A stretch of DNA of 64,000 nt from Nostoc sp. FACHB-110 (GCF_014697425.1 NZ_JACJRU010000015.1:1-64000); one strand, 5' to 3'. Shown: positions 9,710 through 18,386, counted from the first letter of the stretch. Notes: a model not told the origin generated them from the letters alone. Numbers and translations: made by a program.

Positions 9710-9746
9710 GCTAAGTCTTTGCTGGTTTTGCAAGCAAAGACTTAGC
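9710..9746 (+). repeat. Perfect 14-bp stem hairpin
   Basis: gctaagtctttgct (9710-9723) is exactly complementary to agcaaagacttagc (9733-9746) around a 9-nt loop. No T-run follows, so it is not a classic terminator. It may stabilise RNA ends or be an operator. It lies in the gene-free gap between 9551 and 9934. Confidence 0.6.
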
Positions 9747-9934
9747 AGCTTCACTGACTCTTTAAAAGAAAGTTAGTGCATCTACTGTGTATTTTTCTAT
9801 TGAAAAAATTAAAAATTAAATTATCAAGTGCTGACTACTTTTTAACTTGGTTGATTGATAACACCAGCTTGTGACAGTTGGTTATCAACCGCACATCATG
9901 GCAAATTTTTACTATTTTTAAGGACTTCACTAGG

Positions 9935-10621
9935 ATGCTAAAAAAATTATCTCTGACTTTAATAGGAACAACAGTGATTGCAGCCAGCGCAAATCCGGCT
10001 AGTGCTGTAACAATGAAAGTAAATCCTGGAATGTTTTCCAGTTATTCAGATACAAAAGTAGTAACTTTTGATGATGGCACAGCCAACGATCCTAATGGTT
10101 TTGTAACTTATTCCAATATTACTACTAACATTGTTCAAGGTAGTGTAGGCGGTCAATATGCTTCACCTTATCAAGACGATACAAAATTTTTAACAATTTC
10201 TCCAACTGGTAGTAATGTGGCTGGCGATAGTGGTTTTGTCAACATTGATTTTAAAGAAGCTATTGATTACTTCGGTTTTTATGCAGGCTCACTAGACAGT
10301 TACAATTTTATTGACATTTACAGTGGTGGTAAGCTGTTAAAGACTTTTAGTGGCTCTGATGTGCCAACTGCCATAGCTGATGGTAGCTGGACTAGTACTC
10401 AAGCGAATATGTTTATTAACTTAGTAGGTGATGCAGGGGAAAAATTTGATCGCGTTGTGATGCGCTCAAATGGTATTGCTTTTGAAACAGACAACCACAC
10501 CTATAGAGTGGCTAAAAGCGTTCCTGAATCTGATGCAATGTTAGGTGTATTAGCAATAGGAGCTTTTGGTACAACTTCACTGCTCAAGCGTCAAAAAAAG
10601 CAACTAGATGCCAAAGTCTAA
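9935..10621 (+). CDS. Exported PEP-CTERM-like protein
   Basis: About 228 residues. I chose the ATG at 9935 (MLKKLSLTLIGTTVIAASAN) because it starts a clean signal peptide ending near NPASA and is preceded by AAGGA. An in-frame start at 9878 would put 19 extra residues before it. The mature part is rich in Gly, Ser, Thr and Asp. The C-terminus has VPESDAMLGVLAIGAFG, then a hydrophobic stretch and a basic tail (KRQKK). This is the tripartite pattern of cyanobacterial PEP-CTERM sorting signals, with VPES in place of VPEP. Likely surface or extracellular. Specific role unknown. Confidence 0.75.
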   Translation: MLKKLSLTLIGTTVIAASANPASAVTMKVNPGMFSSYSDTKVVTFDDGTANDPNGFVTYSNITTNIVQGSVGGQYASPYQDDTKFLTISPTGSNVAGDSGFVNIDFKEAIDYFGFYAGSLDSYNFIDIYSGGKLLKTFSGSDVPTAIADGSWTSTQANMFINLVGDAGEKFDRVVMRSNGIAFETDNHTYRVAKSVPESDAMLGVLAIGAFGTTSLLKRQKKQLDAKV

Positions 10622-10641
10622 ATTAGTTTCTTGAATATTAA

Positions 10642-10676
10642 AACTGCTATGTGTGAATCGCATAGCAGTTTTTTTA
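10642..10676 (+). terminator. Rho-independent terminator
   Basis: aactgctatg and catagcagtt form a perfect 10-bp stem with a 9-nt loop followed by seven T. It ends the transcript of the PEP-CTERM-like gene. Confidence 0.92.
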
Positions 10677-10867
10677 TTTTGATATAGGAAATACGAGGGA
10701 ACATAAAAGCATTAAATAAGTCTACATTTATTTTTCTAAAATTAAATATTATCCCTATATGACTAAAGTCATATTATTGGGAAAAACCAAAATAATTAGA
10801 AACATTTTAATACCATAGTTGTCTAACTATTTAACAGAAGAACAAATAAATGTAGAGGCATAAATTA

Positions 10868-12109
10868 ATGTTTACATTAAATAGTTGGCAATCAAAAACT
10901 GCTGCACTTATGGCTTTGAGTATTACTGTTGGCACTGTAGCCCCTTTAGTTACAGCTACACCATCTTTTGCTCAAACTACTTTTACGGATGTTTCATCTA
11001 ACTATTGGGCGGCACAATTTATTCAAGAATTATCACAACGGGGTGTAATTGCTGGGTTTCCTGATGGCAGTTTCCGTCCAGAAGAAGCAGTAACACGCGC
11101 TCAATTTGCGGCAATGGTGAATAAAGCTTTTTCAAAAGCACAACAACGTCAAGCAATCAATTTTGTTGACGTACCCAGCAATTACTGGGCATCGGGAGCC
11201 ATTCAGCAAGCATATACGATTGGTTTTCTTTCAGGGTATCCCGGAAACCGCTTTGAGCCGAACCAAGCCATTCCGCGCCAGCAGGTTTTAGTTGCTCTCG
11301 CCAATGGTCTGGAATATAATCCTAGCGGTAATGTTGAAGGCACTCTGCAATATTTCAACGATGCTGCTAGTGTTGCTAGTTATGCCCGTAGTCCGATTGC
11401 GGCGGCGACAGAACAGCAAATTGTCGTGAACTATCCAAATGTGAAGTTCCTCAATCCAACTGCAACTGCTACAAGAGCGCAGGTAGCGGCTTTTATCTAT
11501 CAAGCCTTAGTTAGTTCTAATCAAGCTTCAGCAATTAACTCACCTTACATTGTTGCTGCTCAACCTTCCACACCCACACCTGTATCAGTAACAATTCCCC
11601 AAGGTGCGGTGATTCCTGTGAAGTATGACCAAGCGAAGAAAATTCTGGTTACTAAGGATGAAACTGCACCTTTAACTCTAACTGTTGACCAAAACGTAGT
11701 TACGCAAAATGGAACTGTGGTGATTCCGGCTGGTAGCCAAGTGGTGGGACAACTTAAACCTGTTAAAGGTGGTTCGCAATTCGTAGCGCAAAAACTGGTA
11801 TTAACTACAGGTCAAGAGTACGAAATTGCTGCGACTTCTGATGTGATTACCAAGACAGAAACAGTCAAAAAAGGCACGAGTACCACAGCAATTATTAGAA
11901 ATACTGTATTAGGTGCTGGGGCTGCGGCTGCGGTATCTGCGGTGACAGGCGATCGCGCGATCGCTACGGAAGAAGTTCTGGGTGGTGCTGCTATTGGTGG
12001 TTTAATTGGCTTGTTCTTCGGTCGTAATAGTGTTGACTTAATCGCTATTGATCCCAACACTGATTTACAAATGACTGTCAACCAAAATTTGTTGGTGTCA
12101 CTTAGATAA
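10868..12109 (+). CDS. SLH-domain surface protein with VirB10/TrbI-like C-terminus
   Basis: 413 residues with a signal peptide (cleavage near SFAQ, residue 36). Two good SLH motifs follow: FTDVSSNYWAAQFIQELSQR with VTRAQF, and FVDVPSNYWASGAIQQAY with IPRQQV. A degraded third (NDAASVASYARSPI, TRAQVAAFI) completes the set. SLH motifs anchor proteins to peptidoglycan-linked polymers. After residue about 235 the protein carries the module also found in the protein at 8852: VVIPAGSQVVGQL, QFVAQKLVLTTG, a Gly/Ala-rich hydrophobic segment and a final strand. Many cyanobacterial SLH proteins continue into an OprB porin. This one does not. The start has good context after a purine-rich leader. Confidence 0.85.
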   Translation: MFTLNSWQSKTAALMALSITVGTVAPLVTATPSFAQTTFTDVSSNYWAAQFIQELSQRGVIAGFPDGSFRPEEAVTRAQFAAMVNKAFSKAQQRQAINFVDVPSNYWASGAIQQAYTIGFLSGYPGNRFEPNQAIPRQQVLVALANGLEYNPSGNVEGTLQYFNDAASVASYARSPIAAATEQQIVVNYPNVKFLNPTATATRAQVAAFIYQALVSSNQASAINSPYIVAAQPSTPTPVSVTIPQGAVIPVKYDQAKKILVTKDETAPLTLTVDQNVVTQNGTVVIPAGSQVVGQLKPVKGGSQFVAQKLVLTTGQEYEIAATSDVITKTETVKKGTSTTAIIRNTVLGAGAAAAVSAVTGDRAIATEEVLGGAAIGGLIGLFFGRNSVDLIAIDPNTDLQMTVNQNLLVSLR

Positions 12110-12122
12110 AAGCTGAAAAATC

Positions 12123-12173
12123 AAGGGTTTGGCAAAGGGTGTAGGGGTTGGGGGTGTTTATATCCAAACCCTT
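12123..12173 (+). repeat. Inverted repeat, member of a dispersed family
   Basis: aagggtttgg (12123-12132) and ccaaaccctt (12164-12173) form a 10-bp stem 14 nt past the SLH stop codon, so it may act as a terminator. The 18 nt from 12115 (gaaaaatcaagggtttgg) recur exactly at 61714, and the following G-rich part and the tatccaaa end are also similar there. Confidence 0.6.
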
Positions 12174-12269
12174 ACTTTCATTCTTTTTATCTGAGTTTCA
12201 AAGTAGGTGTTCGGAACTACGTACAATAGCAATAGTGCGATCGCCAGTTCAAGAAAGTAATTAATTTAG

Positions 12270-13736
12270 ATGGCTTTAATCATTGCAGGAGAACGTAGTG
12301 GGGTGGGTAAGACAACAGTCACGCTCACCCTTTTAGCATCTTTATGTCGTCGTGGTAGTCAAGTGCAATCTTTTAAGGTTGGCCCGGACTACATTGACCC
12401 GATGTTTCATCAGTATGTCACAGGCCTGGCTTGTCGCAACTTAGACCCGGTGCTAACTTCGGAAGCTTACGTGCAGCAATGTTTTGCTCATCACAGCCAA
12501 GCCAGTGAATATGCTTTGGTAGAAGGGGTGATGGGGTTGTTTGATGGTGTTTCGTCATTTGTGGAGGGTAAACCACAAATGACAGACTTTGCTAGTACGG
12601 CTCATATTGCTCGGTTGTTGGATTTGCCTGTAGTGTTAGTCATTGATTGCAGTCGTTTATCTGGTTCTGTAGCTGCGATCGCTCACGGTTATTGTTCCTT
12701 TGACCCCAAAATAAAAATAGCTGGTTTAGTCCTCAATCGCGTCGGCAGCGATCGCCACCTCTGTTTACTCAAAGATGCGCTAAAATCTCTACCATTACCA
12801 ATTCTTGGTGTTCTGCGTCGTCAAGATAATATTGCCATTCCTGACCGCCATCTCGGTTTAGTTCCCACAGCAGAACTCACAGAATTAGATGCAGTCATAG
12901 AACGCTTGGCTGATTTAGGTGATACTTGCTTCAACTGGCAAAGTTTATTACCTTTACTCCAAACTCAGCACCCAGGACTCAGCACTCAGCACCCAGCACT
13001 CAGCACTCCAAACTCAGCACGGGCTAAACGCCCCGCTACCGCTAACAGCACTCAGCACGGGCTAAACGCCCCGCTACCGCTAACAGCACTTTATAAAGTC
13101 AAAATTGCCGTAGCACGCGATCGCGCTTTTAATTTTTATTACCAAGACAATCTCGATTTATTGCAACAATTAGGCGCAGAGTTAGTTTTCTGGAGTCCTC
13201 TAGAAGATACTTTCCCGCAAGGTATCCAGGGAATGTACTTTGGTGGTGGTTTCCCAGAAGTTTTTGCACAACAATTAACAGCAAATATCAATGCTCGTGA
13301 ATCAGTTAAAACAGCAATTTTGCAAGGTATACCAACAATTGCTGAGTGTGGCGGCTTGATGTATTTGTGTGAACAAATCAGCGATTTTGCAGGTAATTAT
13401 TATCCAATGGTAGGAATTATCCCAACTGCTGCTGGTATGGGTGGACGTTTAACTTTAGGTTATCGTCGGGCAGTAGCTTTACGAGATAGTTTGTTAGTAG
13501 ATACAGGTACAACTGTTTACGGACATGAGTTTCATCGTTCCAGTTTAAAAGCCAATTTTGAACAACCTTTATTTGCAACTTACCGCTATGATTGCGATGA
13601 AAATATGGGGGATGAAGGATGGAATTTTCCAACCAATCTTCATGCTTCTTATGTCCATTTACATTGGGGTGCTAGTGCAGAAATTCCTCGGCGATTTCTT
13701 CAGCAATGTCAAACCAAAGTGCTGATTACCAATTAA
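12270..13736 (+). CDS. cobB: Cobyrinate a,c-diamide synthase
   Basis: 488 residues with the two-domain CbiA/CobB layout. The N-terminal ATP-binding domain has the P-loop GERSGVGKTT at residues 7-16 and the conserved GPDYIDP and EGVMGLFDG motifs. The C-terminal class I glutamine-amidotransferase domain has the Cys in IAECGGLMYL and the His in SYVHLHWG. The enzyme amidates the a and c side chains of cobyrinate (or hydrogenobyrinate) in corrinoid synthesis. The linker at about residues 230-272 is unusual: it consists of low-complexity peptide encoded by tandem repeats at 12957-13092, which lengthen the protein relative to typical relatives (about 450-460 residues). Cyanobacteria make pseudocobalamin by this route. 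Also named cbiA. Confidence 0.92.
   Translation: MALIIAGERSGVGKTTVTLTLLASLCRRGSQVQSFKVGPDYIDPMFHQYVTGLACRNLDPVLTSEAYVQQCFAHHSQASEYALVEGVMGLFDGVSSFVEGKPQMTDFASTAHIARLLDLPVVLVIDCSRLSGSVAAIAHGYCSFDPKIKIAGLVLNRVGSDRHLCLLKDALKSLPLPILGVLRRQDNIAIPDRHLGLVPTAELTELDAVIERLADLGDTCFNWQSLLPLLQTQHPGLSTQHPALSTPNSARAKRPATANSTQHGLNAPLPLTALYKVKIAVARDRAFNFYYQDNLDLLQQLGAELVFWSPLEDTFPQGIQGMYFGGGFPEVFAQQLTANINARESVKTAILQGIPTIAECGGLMYLCEQISDFAGNYYPMVGIIPTAAGMGGRLTLGYRRAVALRDSLLVDTGTTVYGHEFHRSSLKANFEQPLFATYRYDCDENMGDEGWNFPTNLHASYVHLHWGASAEIPRRFLQQCQTKVLITN
13013..13088 (+). repeat. Tandem 38-bp repeat inside cobB
   Basis: Two exact copies of a 38-bp unit (13013-13050, 13051-13088) beginning ctcagcacgggctaaacg. They are preceded at about 12962-13012 by degenerate actcagca/cccagcact heptamers. 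Because 38 is not a multiple of three, the two copies are read in different frames (ARAKRPATANST and then HGLNAPLPLTAL), and the reading frame of cobB stays open through both. Confidence 0.9.
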
Positions 13737-13758
13737 AAAATATTTCCGACTGCACACT

Positions 13759-15117
13759 TCATTTTTTTTGTACTAGCAACTGGACAATAAAAGTTGAACC
13801 TTCATCGGGTTTGCTTCTGACTAAGATGGAACCACCACAACGCCAAAGTAGCCGCTTAACGATGGTTAAACCCAACCCCGCACCCCCTAGTTCTTCGGCG
13901 GTTCCAGAACGCACCCGATAAAAGCAATCAAAGATTTTCGATATTTCACTTTCGGCAATACCTATACCTGTGTCGCGGAATTCTAATTGGATGTAATCGC
14001 CAAAAAGTCGCGCTCTGACCCAAACTTGGCCGCCTTTGGGTGTAAATTTAATACTGTTTTGCAATAAATTAATGACTATTTGTCTGAGTCCACCCGCTAC
14101 GCACCAAACAGTTGGTAAATCTGGGGGTACGGTATAGGCTAGCATAATGCCTTTTTCTTGGGCGACAGGCTGATAAGTACTAACTATTCCGGGGACAATT
14201 TCTGACAAACGGACTAATTCTAAGCTAGTTTGTTCTAATTGATGTTCTAGGTTAATTAAATCTAATAAACCAGTGATGAGTATACTTTGGCGATCGCATT
14301 GGGTATTCAACATCTGCAAATAACGTTGTCGCTGTGGGGGTTTGATGGTAGGAGAATTCAATAGCGACAGCGCAGTTTTCATATGTGTCAGAGGTGTACG
14401 CAATTCCTGACACACACTACTTAAATACCCGTCTTTGAGTTGTTCTTTATTTTGTAACTTTTGATTTTGTTCTTTTAACTTGGTGATGCGTTTATTGACA
14501 ACTTGACGATTAATTTCATTTTGGCGTTGGAGTTGTTTTGCCAATAGTCTACTAACTATTGCGGGTTCTGTTGTATTTGGGTAAGTTAACTCAGCTGTGA
14601 AATTTGGCTGTGATTCTGGTGCGGTAGCCTGTTGAATTCCCTCTAAAATTTGCTGAATTAGTCTTTTTTCCATTGTGGTTAAAGCCACTAAAGCAGGCAT
14701 CTTATGTGTCTTTCCTTTTGGGGAATTGCGATTTTGGCTTCTTTTGCGGGTACGGCGAACTACGATTAAATTACAAAATTGCGGCGAGATTACTATAAAA
14801 AAGTATTCTCGCCGTAGTTGATGATTTGGGAGAAGTTTGAGTCCATTTTCTTGACTAGAGTGAAGATTGCGGTATGTATTGATTACTCCAGATGTACCCA
14901 TCGCAGATTGATAGCGTTCTAATTCTGCGTGCCAAATTTTTCCTGGTGGTAGCTTAACCCAAAAAGTTGCGGCAATTTCCTGCTCTATGAGTATATCTAT
15001 TTGCGCCCTCAGTAATGCTAATAAAGTAGCAGGATTACTAGGAAACGCTTGAGGCGGTGCTTCCAATCCTAAGGCCAGCTGATAGATGGATAGCTGCTTA
15101 CGCAGAGAATCATTCAT
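13759..15117 (-). CDS. DICT-type histidine kinase with altered H-box
   Basis: 452 residues. The N-terminal 150 residues resemble the DICT sensory region found in cyanobacterial diguanylate cyclases and kinases. A coiled coil (about 190-225) leads into a HisKA-like region and a HATPase_c domain: N box LLQNSIKFTP, G1 DTGIGI, G2 GGAGLGLTIV. The H-box reads SSVCQELRTPLTH, so the residue that is His in ordinary kinases (SHELRTPL) is Gln at about position 237, codon CAG. A His does follow the T of RTPLT, but not at the phospho-acceptor position. The protein may be a pseudokinase, act as a phosphatase, or use another residue. It converges with cobB, 22 bp away. Confidence 0.82.
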   Translation of the reverse strand: MNDSLRKQLSIYQLALGLEAPPQAFPSNPATLLALLRAQIDILIEQEIAATFWVKLPPGKIWHAELERYQSAMGTSGVINTYRNLHSSQENGLKLLPNHQLRREYFFIVISPQFCNLIVVRRTRKRSQNRNSPKGKTHKMPALVALTTMEKRLIQQILEGIQQATAPESQPNFTAELTYPNTTEPAIVSRLLAKQLQRQNEINRQVVNKRITKLKEQNQKLQNKEQLKDGYLSSVCQELRTPLTHMKTALSLLNSPTIKPPQRQRYLQMLNTQCDRQSILITGLLDLINLEHQLEQTSLELVRLSEIVPGIVSTYQPVAQEKGIMLAYTVPPDLPTVWCVAGGLRQIVINLLQNSIKFTPKGGQVWVRARLFGDYIQLEFRDTGIGIAESEISKIFDCFYRVRSGTAEELGGAGLGLTIVKRLLWRCGGSILVRSKPDEGSTFIVQLLVQKK

Positions 15118-15235
15118 GAGTCAAGCACAACAAGAAAAATGAAGGAAAAGGCAGGGACAAATAATTATGTCATTGATTTTGAATTTTATGCATAAGTCTT
15201 TTACAAAAAGACTACGTAGAATACATAACTACAAT

Positions 15236-15420
15236 TGACATCCTCTCACAGCTAACCCTTGGGGTGTAGCGGGAGATTCCAAAGATCACTCTTTGGGCTT
15301 TCTCTTTCCACGACTCGGCTTATTTGGAGGGATTTCTCCATCCAAACAGAGGTCGATATCTCCAGAGACTTGAGATCCTGTGTGTCCCACAGTACGTAGT
15401 CCTAATTCAAGTATGTTCCG
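15236..15420 (-). ncRNA. Probable omega (reRNA) guide region of tnpB
   Basis: In IS605-type elements the guide RNA comes from the tnpB 3' end plus the right end, and its guide is taken from the DNA beyond the element. Here that would span the last part of tnpB and 15285-15236. The downstream segment contains agcgggagattcc and a self-complementary ccaaagatcactctttgg hairpin (plus-strand reading). The placement is inference from the family, not from a covariance search. Confidence 0.4.
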
Positions 15421-16494
15421 TGCAGCGTTCCAATCCCTGTCTTGGGTATGTCCACAGTGAGGGCAAACATGAGTTCTGGTACTCAGCGACTTTTTCACCA
15501 CTTCACCACAGATAGAGCAATTCTGACTGGTGTGATGGGGTGCAACTGCAACAGTCGCCACCCCAAAAACCTTACCAAAATACTCAACCCATTGCCTAAA
15601 CTGCGTCCACGCTGCGTCACTAATCGACTTAGCCAAGTGCCTATTCTTGACTATGTTCCGCACCTTCAAATCCTCATAGGCTACCAAGTCGTTAGACTGG
15701 ACTACGCACCTCGCCAATTTTACGGCGAAGTCTTTACGCTGCCTACTTACTTTGAGGTGCTTTCTACTCAAGCGATTTCTCGCTTTCACTCGGTTTTTAG
15801 AACCCTTTTTAGTTTTAGACAATCTGCGTTGCAGACGTTTCAAAGACTTCTCGCTTTTACGCAAGTGTTTAGGATTTTCAATTTGATTCCCCTCGCTATC
15901 GGTATAGAAGTGATTAAGTCCCACATCCAAGCCAATAGTTTTAAGAGTTGGTTCTCGCTTTTCGATTCGCTCTTGGTCGATGCAAAATTGGCAATAATAA
16001 CCATCAGCACGACGCACAATCCGCACTCGCTTGAACTGTTTCAAAGAGTAGAAATGCAGGTCACGAGTTCCCCAAAGTTTGAAAGTTCCTGCTTTGAATC
16101 CATCGCTAAAAGTGATGTATCGACGGTCATCAGAGAGCTTCCACCCACTGGTTTTGTACTCAACAGAACCGTGAGTTTGTTCTTTTTTAAAACGTGGATA
16201 CCCCTTCTTCCCTGGTTTAGATTTCTTGCAGTTATCCAAAAATCTAGCAATTGCAGACCACGCTCTTTCGGCACTAGCTTGTCTAGCCATCGAGTTGAGC
16301 TTGGCAGCCCAAGGAAAATTCTCATCGGCAGCAAGTACAGCGCAATAAGCACTCAACTCATACCTGCCGATGTTTCGGTTATCCATCCAGTACCGGAGGC
16401 AAGCGTTACGGACAAAACGAGCAGTCCGAATAGCTTCATCCAGCTTTCGATACTGCGCGTCAATCCCCTCAAGTTTTGCCTCAAATACCAGCAT
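15286..16494 (-). CDS. tnpB: TnpB RNA-guided nuclease (IS605 OrfB)
   Basis: 402 residues and apparently intact. The N-terminal OrfB_IS605 helix-turn-helix region is followed by a RuvC-like domain with all three acidic residues: D in GLDVGLNHF (about residue 190), E in AYEDLKV (about 275) and D in DRDWNAARN (about 352). Between the last two lies a zinc ribbon, CSIC...CPHC. TnpB proteins are nucleases guided by an RNA made from the element's right end and are ancestors of Cas12. The start codon overlaps no other gene and follows the palindrome at the left end. Confidence 0.92.
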   Translation of the reverse strand: MLVFEAKLEGIDAQYRKLDEAIRTARFVRNACLRYWMDNRNIGRYELSAYCAVLAADENFPWAAKLNSMARQASAERAWSAIARFLDNCKKSKPGKKGYPRFKKEQTHGSVEYKTSGWKLSDDRRYITFSDGFKAGTFKLWGTRDLHFYSLKQFKRVRIVRRADGYYCQFCIDQERIEKREPTLKTIGLDVGLNHFYTDSEGNQIENPKHLRKSEKSLKRLQRRLSKTKKGSKNRVKARNRLSRKHLKVSRQRKDFAVKLARCVVQSNDLVAYEDLKVRNIVKNRHLAKSISDAAWTQFRQWVEYFGKVFGVATVAVAPHHTSQNCSICGEVVKKSLSTRTHVCPHCGHTQDRDWNAARNILELGLRTVGHTGSQVSGDIDLCLDGEIPPNKPSRGKRKPKE

Positions 16495-16546
16495 TATTAC
16501 GTCAGTAATCTTGACGTAATGATATCACGAATATTGCTAAAAGTAC

Positions 16547-16600
16547 GGGCGGGTTTACCAATATTCTCGCTTTTGTACGATGATCCAAATAAACCCGCCC
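16547..16600. repeat. MITE-like inverted repeat
   Basis: gggcgggttta (16547-16557) and taaacccgccc (16590-16600) form a perfect 11-bp inverted repeat around 32 nt. Similar gcgggttta palindromes are dispersed in Nostoc genomes. No target duplication could be assigned. Confidence 0.6.
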
Positions 16601-16883
16601 CTACTCCCCTTGCCTTGTCAAACCTGCGGTTTGAGTTATTTAAGGGGTGTTTTGTTTTTAGCCCTGTCTACGACATGCTGCGCGAACGATTCATGAGGCA
16701 GCGCGTTGCTCTGGTTCCCAGAGTTGTAGCGACTGCCGTCTCGCAGCCAACCGTTCCGGTGTGGCGGGAGCATTCTCTCGGAGTTTAGGTAAGGGAATAG
16801 AGGATAGGGAGTAGGGAATAGGGTAGTACAAAGAATGATTGCCATATCATCCTCTAGTTCTTACTTATTCCCTACTTTTCTAT
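16601..16883. other. Gene-free gap with Nostoc-type repeat-like DNA
   Basis: Positions about 16660-16785 have a biased, GC-richer composition (gctgcgcgaacg, gcagcgcgttgctc, ccaaccgttccggtg) unlike the AT-rich surroundings. They look like a fragment of a dispersed repeat, and no open frame here looks coding. Positions 16790-16825 are a degenerate tagggaata repeat. Confidence 0.4.
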
Positions 16884-18386
16884 CTAATTTTTAATCCCTA
16901 ATCTGGCTTGTAAAGCTTCACGCGCGTGTTCTCGGTCATCAAAGTGAATTTTTTCGGTTCCCAGAATTTGGTAGTCTTCGTGACCTTTACCTGCTAACAA
17001 TACTCCGTCACCAGGTTGAGCTTGCAAAATTGCTGTTTGAATAGCTGTTGCCCGATCGCAGATCACTGTAGGCTGGACTGTATCGGGTATACCTACCAAA
17101 ATATCTTGCAAAATCTTTTCTGGGTCTTCGGTGCGGGGATTATCAGAAGTTACTACTGCTAAATCTGCTAAGTCGGCGGCGATTTTACCCATTTTCGGGC
17201 GTTTGGTGCGATCGCGATCGCCACCACAGCCAAACACACAAATCATTTTGCCAGGAATAAATGGGCGTGCAGCTTTGAGCAAGTTTTCTAAACTATCAGG
17301 GGTATGGGCATAATCCACAATCACGCTGATATCTTGTTGTGGCGTAATTTGCACCCGTTCCATCCGTCCGGGAACACCAGGAAATTCAGCAATCGCAGCT
17401 GCGATTAATTCTAAGTCTAGTCCGAGGTGTAAAACTGCACCGACAGCAGCTAAGACGTTTTCTAAATTGTACTGTCCGACCAGGGGCGAACGAAAAGCAA
17501 TTTCACCCTTGGGTGTATGCAGAACTCCACTCACGCCATTTGGTTGATAGTTTAAATCACTCAGCCATAAATCAGCATTGTGATTGCTGACGCTGTAACT
17601 CCAAACTTTTTCGGGAGACAAGGCGGCAATTAAACGCTTACCGTAAGCATCATCGGCGTTAATTACTGCCCTTCCTTTGAGATAATTTGGACTAAACAAC
17701 AACGCTTTGGCGGCGAAATAATCCTCCATATCGCTGTGGTAGTCCAAATGGTCTTGGGTGAGGTTGGTAAATACCCCCACCTCAAAGGGACACCCCAAAA
17801 CCCGACCTTGGGCTAACGCGTGGGAACTCACTTCCATTACGCCAAACTCACAACCTGCATTCACGGCGGCGGCTAACTGTTGTTGCAATTCCACTGCAAA
17901 TGGTGTGGTGTGGACAGCAGTCTGCACAAAACCGGGCCAACGGGTGTAGAGAGTACCCATCAACGCGGTAGATAAATGGGCTTTGTTGAGGAAAAATTCT
18001 ACTAGGTGAGTTGTGGTGGTTTTGCCATTTGTACCAGTCACACCTACTAATTTGAGTTTTTGTCCGGGATAGTCGTAAAAAGCCGCTGCTATTTGGGCGC
18101 AAGCTTGATTCATGTCACTGGCACTAATAACTACAGCCTCCGGTGTGGGAGGATTTTTTGCGGCAGCTTGGGCAGAAACAATTGCCGCTACTGCGCCGGA
18201 TGCGATGGCACTTGGCCAAAATTCCCCACCATCCACCCTTGTTCCTGGCATTCCAATAAACAAATCCCCATCGCTACAAGCATGAGAGTTAGTTTTTAAA
18301 CCTTTAACTTCTGCCTCGGCCAAGCTGGGATGGTTGGGTATTTGGGCCACGCTGTCTACTGCTGCTAGTAATTCCCGCAATTTCAT
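16884..18386 (-). CDS. murE: UDP-MurNAc-tripeptide synthetase (meso-DAP ligase)
   Basis: 500 residues, full length for MurE. The Mur-ligase ATP site GTNGKTTTTH lies at about residues 116-125. The diagnostic DNPRTEDP (about 412) is the DNPR motif that selects meso-diaminopimelate rather than lysine. The enzyme adds meso-DAP to UDP-MurNAc-L-Ala-D-Glu in the cytoplasm. The choice of meso-DAP fits with dapL at 54669, which makes its LL precursor. A glutaredoxin-like gene lies 32 bp upstream on the same strand, so the two are probably co-transcribed. Confidence 0.96.
   Translation of the reverse strand: MKLRELLAAVDSVAQIPNHPSLAEAEVKGLKTNSHACSDGDLFIGMPGTRVDGGEFWPSAIASGAVAAIVSAQAAAKNPPTPEAVVISASDMNQACAQIAAAFYDYPGQKLKLVGVTGTNGKTTTTHLVEFFLNKAHLSTALMGTLYTRWPGFVQTAVHTTPFAVELQQQLAAAVNAGCEFGVMEVSSHALAQGRVLGCPFEVGVFTNLTQDHLDYHSDMEDYFAAKALLFSPNYLKGRAVINADDAYGKRLIAALSPEKVWSYSVSNHNADLWLSDLNYQPNGVSGVLHTPKGEIAFRSPLVGQYNLENVLAAVGAVLHLGLDLELIAAAIAEFPGVPGRMERVQITPQQDISVIVDYAHTPDSLENLLKAARPFIPGKMICVFGCGGDRDRTKRPKMGKIAADLADLAVVTSDNPRTEDPEKILQDILVGIPDTVQPTVICDRATAIQTAILQAQPGDGVLLAGKGHEDYQILGTEKIHFDDREHAREALQARLGIKN

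Larger units (their letters stand above)
15236..16520 (-). mobile_element. IS200/IS605-group insertion sequence (tnpB only)
   Basis: A single tnpB gene with plausible ends. Past its 3' end the minus strand finishes in gaggatgtcaa near 15236, a right-end sequence common in cyanobacterial IS605/IS1341 elements. The left side has a perfect 9-bp inverted repeat (16496-16504, 16512-16520) just upstream of the start codon. No tnpA (Y1 transposase) is present, so mobility would need one in trans. The exact ends are inferred. Confidence 0.7.

Noticed and set aside
15442..16788. A 448-codon open frame on the plus strand
   Set aside because: It is antisense to tnpB over most of its length, has a low-complexity shadow-like composition and no domain. 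tnpB has every expected motif.
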